DNA of 8,473 bases, from NCBI GenBank assembly GCA_002440235.1, contig DJRZ01000003.1, positions 1-8,473 of the forward strand, read 5' to 3'. This DNA is from Alphaproteobacteria bacterium UBA6347. Lineage in GTDB: Bacteria > Pseudomonadota > Alphaproteobacteria > CAAGCB01 > CAG-977. Below, piece after piece: positions 1 through 4,938 of this stretch (positions are counted from its first letter, which is position 1; every line of letters starts with the position of its first letter). The notes beneath the pieces are model-generated. The model saw nothing but the letters and a program-made list of their open reading frames with translations. It had not been told where the DNA came from and ran no database searches. A program made the position numbers and the translations under genes.

Positions 1-44
1 GCTAGGCGGGTGGGTATCTTTTATTTTCAATCCGTCAAACATAA

Positions 45-80
45 AAAATCCGTCCGATATTGGACGGATTTTCTGTTTTT
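45..80. terminator. Bidirectional intrinsic terminator
   Basis: An 11-bp perfect inverted repeat (45-55 with 62-72, six-base loop GATATT) is flanked by a T-rich tract on the plus side (69-80) and by six A residues on the other side (43-48), which read as T on the minus strand. It can therefore stop transcription in both directions. It probably ends a gene lying left of the window and also backs up the terminator of the minus-strand peptide gene at 144-206. It might alternatively be the remnant of a third repeat unit, because it lies about 300 bp before the equivalent terminator at 343-374. Confidence 0.75.
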
Positions 81-107
81 GTTCACGGGTTCGCGGATTC
101 GGGGCGG

Positions 108-135
108 AAAAAAGAGGGCGCCGCGAACGACGCCC
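108..135 (-). terminator. Terminator of peptide gene 1
   Basis: Read on the minus strand, an 8-bp stem with a TTCG loop (pairs 128-135 with 116-123) is followed by C-T and then six T (113-108). One pair is G-U in the minus-strand RNA but would be an A-C mismatch in a plus-strand RNA, so the structure suits the minus-strand transcript. It begins only eight bases after the stop codon of the 20-residue frame. Confidence 0.85.
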
Positions 136-143
136 TTGAAAAA

Positions 144-206
144 TCAGCCTAAAAACAGCATGATTATTTCAATTAAAATTTTCAGCAGAGCCAAAAATTT
201 TAACAT
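144..206 (-). CDS. 20-residue hydrophobic peptide, candidate type I toxin (copy 1)
   Basis: The frame reads MLKFLALLKILIEIIMLFLG followed by TGA. It is about 70% hydrophobic and could form one short membrane helix, with Lys3 and Lys9 and a single Glu13. A perfect GGAGGG ribosome-binding site (217-212) sits five bases before the ATG, and an intrinsic terminator starts just after the stop, so the gene is complete despite its size. A minus-strand promoter at 372-400 gives a leader of about 160 nt that is covered by an opposing small RNA. Membrane peptides of 18-35 residues controlled in this way are typical type I toxins (Ibs, TisB, ShoB, Ldr, ZorO families). I see no clear sequence match to any of those. 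Toxicity is inferred from layout and composition only. A short overlapping frame (ATG at 229) ends at a TAA that overlaps this start codon and could couple translation. Confidence 0.75.
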   Translation of the reverse strand: MLKFLALLKILIEIIMLFLG

Positions 207-211
207 GGCAA

Positions 212-217
212 CCCTCC
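212..217 (-). promoter_or_regulatory. Strong ribosome-binding site for peptide 1
   Basis: GGAGGG on the minus strand, five bases before the ATG at 206. It is the main evidence that such a short frame is translated. The identical site precedes copy 2 at 520-515. Confidence 0.8.
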
Positions 218-262
218 GTGCGGAAACATGACCGCGTTGGGAAAAGAGCCGCCGAAAATCCG

Positions 263-291
263 TTGACAAAAGTTCGCGGATTTCCTATCCT
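263..291 (+). promoter_or_regulatory. Promoter of antisense RNA 1
   Basis: A perfect -35 box TTGACA (263-268), a 17-base spacer and TATCCT (286-291) predict a start near A298. The same boxes and spacing occur 304 bp later in unit 2, although the spacer sequence differs, so the promoter elements themselves appear to be selected. Confidence 0.8.
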
Positions 292-297
292 ATAACC

Positions 298-374
298 ATG
301 TGATGGAGTTATAGTGCAACTCCTTTCCATGTTAAGGAAATTGTCCGGTGGTGCAAACACCGGACTTTTCTTTT
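298..374 (+). ncRNA. Antisense small RNA 1, candidate antitoxin
   Basis: The predicted RNA of about 75 nt starts near 298. It has a hairpin (GGAGTT 305-310 with AACTCC 318-323, loop ATAGTGC) and ends in an intrinsic terminator (8-bp stem 343-350 with 358-365, then TTTTCTTTT). It contains no plausible gene. It is complementary along its whole length to the 5' leader of the peptide 1 mRNA, predicted to start near 365 on the other strand, giving about 68 bp of overlap. By analogy with type I antitoxin RNAs it would pair with that leader and block translation or trigger decay. Transcript ends are predicted, not measured. Confidence 0.75.
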
Positions 375-400
375 ATACGCGGGTTCATGCGGGCGGGCAA
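372..400 (-). promoter_or_regulatory. Promoter of peptide gene 1
   Basis: On the minus strand, TTGCCC (400-395), a 17-base spacer and TATAAA (377-372) predict a start near 365, exactly at the base of a GC-rich hairpin. Unit 2 has TTGTCC, 17 bases and TATAAA in the same place. The transcript would open with a 5' stem-loop, a feature that stabilises several known toxin mRNAs. Confidence 0.65.
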
Positions 401-409
401 GAAAAACGT

Positions 410-437
410 AAAAAAGAGGGCGCCGCGAACGACGCCC
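410..437 (-). terminator. Terminator of peptide gene 2
   Basis: Same minus-strand hairpin as in unit 1: stem of eight pairs with TTCG loop (430-437 with 418-425), then six T (415-410). In this copy the open frame of the peptide runs straight through the terminator because its stop codon is missing. Confidence 0.85.
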
Positions 438-446
438 TTGAAAAAT

Positions 447-509
447 CAAGCCTAAAAACAGCATGATTATTTCAATTAAAATTTTCAGCAGAGCCCAAAA
501 TTTTAACAT
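447..509 (-). pseudogene. Hydrophobic peptide copy 2, stop codon lost
   Basis: The frame starts at ATG 509 after the same GGAGGG site and matches copy 1 for 20 residues except Leu5 to Trp. A single extra base just after codon 20 turns the TGA into TTG. The frame then stays open through the terminator hairpin, formally to a TAA at 309 (66 residues, the later part basic and not membrane-like). If transcription stops at the terminator near 410, the mRNA has no stop codon, and its product would be released by trans-translation and degraded. The copy therefore looks inactivated as a toxin, or makes a different longer product if read-through occurs. A sequencing or assembly error of one base is the alternative. 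Confidence 0.6.
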
Positions 510-566
510 GGCAACCCTCCGTGCGGAAACATGACCGCGTTGGGAAGGAGCCAAAACAAAAACAGA

Positions 567-595
567 TTGACAACGTCAACCGTTTTTCCTATCCT
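567..595 (+). promoter_or_regulatory. Promoter of antisense RNA 2
   Basis: TTGACA (567-572), 17 bases, TATCCT (590-595), with a predicted start near A602. Boxes, spacing and distance to the RNA hairpin are the same as in unit 1, although most of the spacer has changed. Confidence 0.8.
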
Positions 596-601
596 AAAAC
601 C

Positions 602-678
602 ATGAGGTCGGAGTTAGGATATTAACTCCTTCCAGGTTTTGGAAAAAGTCCGGTGTTTGCCCGCCGGACTTTTCTTTT
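602..678 (+). ncRNA. Antisense small RNA 2, candidate antitoxin
   Basis: Counterpart of the RNA at 298-374. The hairpin is GGAGTTA (610-616) with TAACTCC (623-629) and loop GGATAT, followed by a terminator (648-654 with 663-669, then TTTTCTTTT). Stems keep pairing while loops and linkers differ from RNA 1 (loop GGATAT against ATAGTGC), which should make pairing specific to its own mRNA leader. It overlaps the predicted peptide 2 leader (start near 669) over about 68 bp. Confidence 0.75.
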
Positions 679-704
679 ATACGCGGACTTGCGCGGGCGG
701 ACAA
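676..704 (-). promoter_or_regulatory. Promoter of peptide gene 2
   Basis: On the minus strand, TTGTCC (704-699), a 17-base spacer and TATAAA (681-676), with a predicted start near 669. Retention of both boxes and the exact spacing in two units supports a real promoter. Read-through from the transporter gene upstream could also reach this leader. Confidence 0.65.
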
Positions 705-751
705 GAGATAAAGCGAAACGGGAAAGGTCGACCGGGGCGAAGCGGCGGCGC

Positions 752-1651
752 TCAGGTGTTCGGCTTGGTCTTCTTTTTGCTTTTCCAGACGATCAGAAAA
801 ACGGCGGACAGGATTAAAACGATGCCCGCCGCGATTTTCAGCGTCATCGCTTCGCCGAACAGCAGGACGCTGATGACGACGGCGGTCACGGGTTCCAGTG
901 CGCCCAAAATGGCTGACAGGGTCGGACCGATCAGTTTGATCGTGATCGTCATCGTTTCCAGCGAAACGATCGTCGGAAACAGCGCGACGCCCAGCAGGCA
1001 CCCCCAGACGAACGGCGTGTCCGGTCGCGCGATGCGTTCCACTCCCGCCGCCAGATTGAACGCGAAAACGGAAATTCCGAACAGCATGACGTAAAACGTC
1101 AGCGTCGTGTACGGAATGTGGCGCAGGGCGGGCGTTTTTTTCAGCGCGACCATATACAGCGCGTAGCTCAGCGCCGACATCATCACCAGAAAGAATCCGT
1201 ACATGTTCAGCGTTTCGCCGTCTTTGCCTTCGTAAAACATGGCGATGCCCGCCGTGGTCAAAACGATCGCGCCGACGGTGCGCAGGGACAGCTTTTCTTT
1301 GAAAAACACGGACATGATGATCGCGACCATGATCGGGTAGATGAACAGAATGGTCGAAGCGATGCCCGCGCCGATATAGTTGTAGCTCATGAACAGGGTC
1401 AGCGACGACATTGAAAAAACGACGCCGAGCGGGATCAGAAACAGCGCTTGTTTCGCCGAAACTTTCAGCGAATGTTTTTTGACGGCCGTCACCCACAGCC
1501 CGTACAGAATCAGCGCGAGCAGATAGCGGTAGAACAAAACGGAATTGACGCCGAAGCCCAGTTTGTACAGCGGCAGGGCAAACAGCGGGTTCGTGCCGTA
1601 GGCGCACGTCCCGACGACGCCCAGCATCACGCCTTTTGTTTTTCTGGTCAT
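752..1651 (-). CDS. EamA/DMT-family membrane transporter
   Basis: A 299-residue protein that is mostly hydrophobic, consistent with about ten membrane helices arranged as two EamA repeats (roughly residues 5-140 and 148-290). The glycine- and serine-rich helix ends, the GAGIAS...FIYPIMVAI stretch near residues 94-110 and the LGALEPVTAVVISVLLFGE stretch near 250-268 are typical of the drug/metabolite transporter superfamily. These are inner-membrane proteins exporting or importing small metabolites such as amino acids; the substrate cannot be told from sequence. A short basic tail (KSKKKTK) lies at the C-terminus. The ATG at 1651 follows AAAGGA by about nine bases and a good promoter by about 32 nt, so it appears to be transcribed alone. 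No clear terminator separates it from repeat unit 2. Confidence 0.93.
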   Translation of the reverse strand: MTRKTKGVMLGVVGTCAYGTNPLFALPLYKLGFGVNSVLFYRYLLALILYGLWVTAVKKHSLKVSAKQALFLIPLGVVFSMSSLTLFMSYNYIGAGIASTILFIYPIMVAIIMSVFFKEKLSLRTVGAIVLTTAGIAMFYEGKDGETLNMYGFFLVMMSALSYALYMVALKKTPALRHIPYTTLTFYVMLFGISVFAFNLAAGVERIARPDTPFVWGCLLGVALFPTIVSLETMTITIKLIGPTLSAILGALEPVTAVVISVLLFGEAMTLKIAAGIVLILSAVFLIVWKSKKKTKPNT

Positions 1652-1689
1652 TTTAAAAATCCTTTGCGCAACGATGACATCAGCGCGGC

Positions 1690-1718
1690 AGGATAGGCGG
1701 AGCGGTCCGCAAAGTCAA
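1690..1718 (-). promoter_or_regulatory. Promoter of the EamA transporter gene
   Basis: On the minus strand, TTGACT (1718-1713), 17 bases and TATCCT (1695-1690), with a predicted start near 1683 and a leader of about 32 nt. The eight bases CCTATCCT are the same as in both antisense RNA promoters. Confidence 0.7.
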
Positions 1719-1739
1719 GCGGAGAAAAAAGGCGAACGA

Positions 1740-1767
1740 AAACAGCCCGCTTCGCGGCGGGCTGTTT
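1740..1767 (-). terminator. Terminator of glgP
   Basis: An 11-bp inverted repeat (AAACAGCCCGC 1740-1750 with 1757-1767, six-base loop) starts about 17 bases after the glgP stop. On the minus strand it is followed by TTTTCGTT, a modest T tract. It separates glgP from the promoter of the downstream transporter gene. Confidence 0.8.
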
Positions 1768-1783
1768 CGGTTTAAAGTGTTTT

Positions 1784-4252
1784 TTACAGAACGGGTTTGA
1801 CGTCCCAGATGTCTTTGGCGTATTCGGCGATCGTGCGGTCGGACGAGAATTTGCCCGAATGCGCGACGTTCAAAATCGCTTTCTTGCCCCAAGACGCCTT
1901 GTTCAGGAAGTCTTTGGCGACCTGCGCCTGCGTATCGATGTACGAACCGACGTCCGACAGCAGCAGGTAGTAGTCCGCCCCCATGATGTTGTCGAAAATC
2001 GGCTGGAAGATGCCGGCTTCGCCGGGGCAGAACATGTCCGAACGCAACGCGTCCATAATGCGGCGGATACGCGTGTCGGCATTGTACAGATCCCACGGGT
2101 TGTGCGAATGTTCGTCGTGGATTTTCTTGACTTCCGGCGTCGTCAGCCCGAACAGGTAGAAGTTTTCGGGACCGACTTCGTCGCGGATTTCGACGTTCGC
2201 GCCGTCCAGCGTGCCGACCGTCAGCGCGCCGTTCAGCATGAATTTCATGTTGCCGGTGCCGGACGCTTCAAAGCCCGCGGTCGAAATCTGTTCCGACACG
2301 TCGGCGGCGGGGAACACGCGTTCCGCGATCGACACCTTGTAATCGGGAATGAAGACGACCTTCATCTGATCTTTGACGCGCGGATCGTTGTTGATGACCT
2401 TGGACAGGTTGTTGAACAGCTTGATCGTCAACTTCGCGAAGTCGTAAGACGGAGCCGCCTTGCCGCCCAAGATGAACGTGCGCGGGCTGGACAGCGACAG
2501 ACCGTCTTCGGTGATCTGCAAATAGTTGTAGATGATGTTCAGCGCGTTCAGCAGCTGGCGTTTGTATTCGTGAATGCGTTTGACCTGAACGTCGAACAGG
2601 GAATCCGTGTCGACGATGTTGCCGGTCGTGTTCAGAATGATTTTCGCCAGTTTTTCCTTGTTGTCCTTTTTGATGCGGAAGAACGAACGCACGAAATCGG
2701 AATCCGTCGCAAAAGGCGCGATTTTGACCAGCTGATCCAGATGCGTGATCCATTCGCGACCGATTTTCGACGAAATCAGGTCCGCCAGTTCGGGGTTCGC
2801 GCTCAACAGCCAGCGGCGCGGCGTGATGCCGTTCGTTTTGTTGTTGAAGCGTTCGGGCCACATTTCATAAAAGTCCGGCGCCAGATTTTTCTTGACCAGT
2901 TCCGAATGGATCGCCGCGACGCCGTTGATCGAATGCGAACCGACGATCGCCAGATTGCCCATGCGGACTTTTTTGGTGTCGCCTTCTTCGATGATGGACA
3001 TGCGGGACAGCTTGCCGTTGTCGCCGGGGTACTTCGCCGCAACCTGTTTCATCAGATGGTCGTTGATGTCGTAGATGATCGCCAGATGACGCGGGCAGAC
3101 CTTTTCCAACAGTTTGACCGACCAGCGTTCCAACGCTTCGGGCAACAGGGTGTGGTTGGTGTAGCCCATCGTCTTTTCCGTGATTTCCCACGCGGTGTCC
3201 CAATCCAGACCGTGAACGTCCATCAGCAGGCGCATCAATTCGGGAATCGCCAGCGTCGGGTGCGTGTCGTTCAGTTGGATCGCCGCTTTTTTCGGGAAAT
3301 CGCGCAGATCCGTGTTCGTTTCCAGGAAACGGCGCATGATGTCGCTCAGCGCGCAGGAAACAAAGAAGTACTGCTGCAACAGGCGCAGTTCCTTGCCGGC
3401 TTCGACCGCGTCGGACGGGTACAGGACTTTGGAAATCGTTTCGGATTTGATTTTCTTTTCAACCGCCTTGATGTAGCCGCCGTCGTTGAACGTTTTGATG
3501 TCCAGTTCGCTGGACGACCGCGCGGAAAACAGGCGCAGATAGTTCACCGTTTTGCCGCCGAAGCCGACGATCGGCATGTCGTAGGGGACGCCGACCAGCG
3601 TTTCGGTGTCGACCCAGTGCGGGCGGCGTTCGCCGTTGACTTCCTCGTAGACCAGACGACCGTACACGGGGACGTGGCAGATGCGGTCCGCGCGTTCGAT
3701 CTGCCAGGGCGACGAACGGTCCAGCCACGAATCAGCCATTTCGCGCTGATAGCCGTTTTCAAAAACCTGTTTGAACAAGCCGAACTGATAGTTCAGACCG
3801 TAGCCGTAGCCGGGCAGACCCAGCGTCGCCATCGAATCGATGAAGCACGCCGCCAAACGACCCAGACCGCCGTTGCCCAGCGCCGGATCGTATTCGCAGT
3901 CGATCACGTCGCGCAGGGGAATGGGGTTGTCCAATTTGACCTGATCCAGCAAATCGTGAATGCCCAGATTGTCCAGATTGTTCACCAGCGAACGTCCCAG
4001 CAGGTATTCGACCGACAGGTAATAGACGCGTTTGGGGTTTTCGTGGGCGTATCTGTTCGCCGTTTCGTACATGCGGTCGACGGCGATTTCGCGCACCGCC
4101 AAAGCCAAAGCCGTGAACAAGTCTTCTTTCGAAGCCTCGCGCACCTGTTTGCACAGGGTGTATTTCATCAGGCGTTCGATTTTTTCGGCAATCATTTCCG
4201 CCGTCACCTTCGGCAGGGCGGGGGTGTTGCTTTGTGTCGTTTTATTCGTCAC
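1784..4252 (-). CDS. glgP: Glycogen/maltodextrin phosphorylase
   Basis: This 822-residue GT35 enzyme removes glucose units from alpha-1,4-glucans using phosphate, releasing glucose-1-phosphate in the cytoplasm. Evidence includes RVYYLSVEYLLGRSL (about residues 72-86), the glycine-rich ALGNGGLGRLAACF, QLNDTHPTLAIPELMR, the VKRIHEYKRQLLN stretch, and the pyridoxal-phosphate motif EASGTGNMKFMLNGALT with its lysine at about residue 670. The length matches bacterial GlgP/MalP (about 800-830). GTG at 4252 is chosen because AAGGA lies eight bases before it; the frame stays open to an ATG at 4294 with no ribosome-binding site, giving 836 residues. No other glycogen gene is in the window. No frameshift or missing catalytic residue was seen. 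Sequence alone does not separate glycogen from maltodextrin preference. Confidence 0.96.
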   Translation of the reverse strand: MTNKTTQSNTPALPKVTAEMIAEKIERLMKYTLCKQVREASKEDLFTALALAVREIAVDRMYETANRYAHENPKRVYYLSVEYLLGRSLVNNLDNLGIHDLLDQVKLDNPIPLRDVIDCEYDPALGNGGLGRLAACFIDSMATLGLPGYGYGLNYQFGLFKQVFENGYQREMADSWLDRSSPWQIERADRICHVPVYGRLVYEEVNGERRPHWVDTETLVGVPYDMPIVGFGGKTVNYLRLFSARSSSELDIKTFNDGGYIKAVEKKIKSETISKVLYPSDAVEAGKELRLLQQYFFVSCALSDIMRRFLETNTDLRDFPKKAAIQLNDTHPTLAIPELMRLLMDVHGLDWDTAWEITEKTMGYTNHTLLPEALERWSVKLLEKVCPRHLAIIYDINDHLMKQVAAKYPGDNGKLSRMSIIEEGDTKKVRMGNLAIVGSHSINGVAAIHSELVKKNLAPDFYEMWPERFNNKTNGITPRRWLLSANPELADLISSKIGREWITHLDQLVKIAPFATDSDFVRSFFRIKKDNKEKLAKIILNTTGNIVDTDSLFDVQVKRIHEYKRQLLNALNIIYNYLQITEDGLSLSSPRTFILGGKAAPSYDFAKLTIKLFNNLSKVINNDPRVKDQMKVVFIPDYKVSIAERVFPAADVSEQISTAGFEASGTGNMKFMLNGALTVGTLDGANVEIRDEVGPENFYLFGLTTPEVKKIHDEHSHNPWDLYNADTRIRRIMDALRSDMFCPGEAGIFQPIFDNIMGADYYLLLSDVGSYIDTQAQVAKDFLNKASWGKKAILNVAHSGKFSSDRTIAEYAKDIWDVKPVL

Positions 4253-4294
4253 TTCATTCGTCCTTGTTGATAAAAATGGGTGTAGCGGTTGCAT

Positions 4295-4429
4295 ATCACA
4301 TTTGCAAAGGAAGTGAAAGAAAAAATGAAATCCGCCCGCCCTTTTTGCCCGAAAGACGCGAAAACGAAACCGCTTCGACGCCGAAAACGGGCGCGAAAAG
4401 GCGATTTGACGGTATTTAACAAAAAAATC
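4295..4429. other. Intergenic gap between glgP and the 113-residue gene
   Basis: With the flanking leader sequences this gap spans about 260 bp between divergent genes. It must hold the minus-strand promoter of glgP; TTGCAA, 17 bases and TACACC on the minus strand near 4302-4274 is a weak candidate. A 41-codon plus-strand frame (4325-4450) is present but poorly supported. No tRNA, repeat or strong hairpin was found here. Confidence 0.5.
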
Positions 4430-4458
4430 TTGCCGTTCTGTCCAAAATGATGTTATAC
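4430..4458 (+). promoter_or_regulatory. Promoter of the 113-residue protein gene
   Basis: TTGCCG (4430-4435), 17 bases and TTATAC (4453-4458) predict a start near 4465. The leader of about 50 nt contains a short GC-rich inverted repeat (GCCGGC, GGCT, GCCGGC at 4485-4500) directly before the ribosome-binding site AAGAGG, which may influence translation. The predicted start excludes the in-frame ATG codons at 4447 and 4450. Confidence 0.55.
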
Positions 4459-4515
4459 ACGAGGCGTGGATATGTTTACGGGGTGCCGGCGGCTGCCGGC
4501 GTCAAAGAGGATCAC

Positions 4516-4857
4516 ATGGCGGAAAGACAGACCGGACCCGAACAAGAGGGGTTTTACGACATTTTGCAAAACGGCGCGGGCGATTTGCTGATTTCGATTC
4601 GCGCGCGCGCCGGCGAACCCGACAATCCTCAGATCGTCTACGACGGCGGCAAGCACGCTTTGCTGTACCGTCAGCACGGTTTTTCCATCACGCTGGACTT
4701 TATCCACCCCGACGCCCGCGCTCCGTTGGCGCGCGCCGAATCGGTGCTGGTCGTCGAATTCGAAGGCGGCGAACTGGTGCGCGAATACGAAGTCCCCGTC
4801 AGATTCGTCAAAAAACTGCCCCTGTCGCCCGAAAATCTGCCCGCTTTGCCGCAATAA
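4516..4857 (+). CDS. Protein of unknown function, 113 residues
   Basis: I do not recognise this protein. It is soluble and acidic, with no signal peptide or membrane segment. Alternating hydrophobic stretches (DLLISIRA near 23-30, HALLYRQHGFSITLDFIH near 47-64, SVLVVEFEG near 76-84, EYEVPVRFVKKL near 90-101) suggest a small mostly beta fold. The C-terminus is proline-rich. No cysteines or metal-binding clusters are seen. ATG 4516 is chosen because AAGAGG precedes it by five bases; the frame is open to 4447, but that lies upstream of the predicted transcript start. The codon use matches the neighbouring operon, so the gene appears native. It ends 81 bp before nuoA and has no clear terminator, so it could be co-transcribed with the nuo genes, although nuoA seems to have its own promoter. 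Confidence 0.8.
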   Translation: MAERQTGPEQEGFYDILQNGAGDLLISIRARAGEPDNPQIVYDGGKHALLYRQHGFSITLDFIHPDARAPLARAESVLVVEFEGGELVREYEVPVRFVKKLPLSPENLPALPQ

Positions 4858-4902
4858 GCCCGCGCAAAAGCCGGATCGAAACGCGGACGGCGCGTGTTAT
4901 CG

Positions 4903-4931
4903 TTGCGCCGCGCGCGCGTTTGGTGTAGAAC
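4903..4931 (+). promoter_or_regulatory. Candidate promoter of the nuo operon
   Basis: TTGCGC (4903-4908), 17 bases and TAGAAC (4926-4931) put the expected transcription start at about 4938-4939, on the first base of the nuoA ATG. No Shine-Dalgarno sequence precedes that ATG, which fits a leaderless mRNA. The -10 box is imperfect, so confidence is moderate. Confidence 0.45.
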
Positions 4932-4938
4932 CGTATCC

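Larger units (their letters stand above)
105..404 (-). repeat. Tandem repeat unit 1 (peptide gene plus antisense RNA)
   Basis: First of two adjacent units offset by 302-304 bp. Positions 108-243 match 410-546 with only one substitution and one single-base insertion. From about 245 to 404 the match is patchy: promoter elements and hairpin stems are kept, while loops and spacers differ. Each unit contains a minus-strand promoter, leader, ribosome-binding site, tiny open frame and terminator, and an opposing plus-strand promoter and small RNA. The borders are approximate and no target-site duplication or transposase was seen, so local duplication is the simplest origin. Confidence 0.9.
407..710 (-). 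repeat. Tandem repeat unit 2 (peptide gene plus antisense RNA)
   Basis: Second copy of the unit at 105-404, in the same orientation and directly adjoining it. The peptide, ribosome-binding site and terminator block (410-546) is nearly identical to unit 1, while the leader and antisense part (547-704) keeps only the promoter boxes and stem-loop pattern. It lies directly downstream of the minus-strand transporter gene, with no clear terminator between them. Confidence 0.9.

Noticed and set aside
169..360. 63-residue minus-strand frame across unit 1
   Set aside because: It runs through the antisense RNA region and out of frame over the peptide gene, has no ribosome-binding site and is not kept in unit 2.
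105..710. Tandem units as an insertion sequence, MITE or CRISPR array
   Set aside because: No terminal inverted repeats, target duplications, transposase or short regularly spaced repeats; two units of about 304 bp with internal promoters and terminators are better explained as duplicated genes.
594..1607. 337-residue minus-strand frame overlapping the transporter gene
   Set aside because: It is Arg- and His-rich shadow translation in another frame of the EamA gene, with low-complexity composition and no ribosome-binding site.
1859..4270. 803-residue plus-strand frame opposite glgP
   Set aside because: It is the antisense shadow of the phosphorylase gene in GC-rich DNA; the protein is dominated by Arg, Gln, Val and Asp with no recognisable domain.
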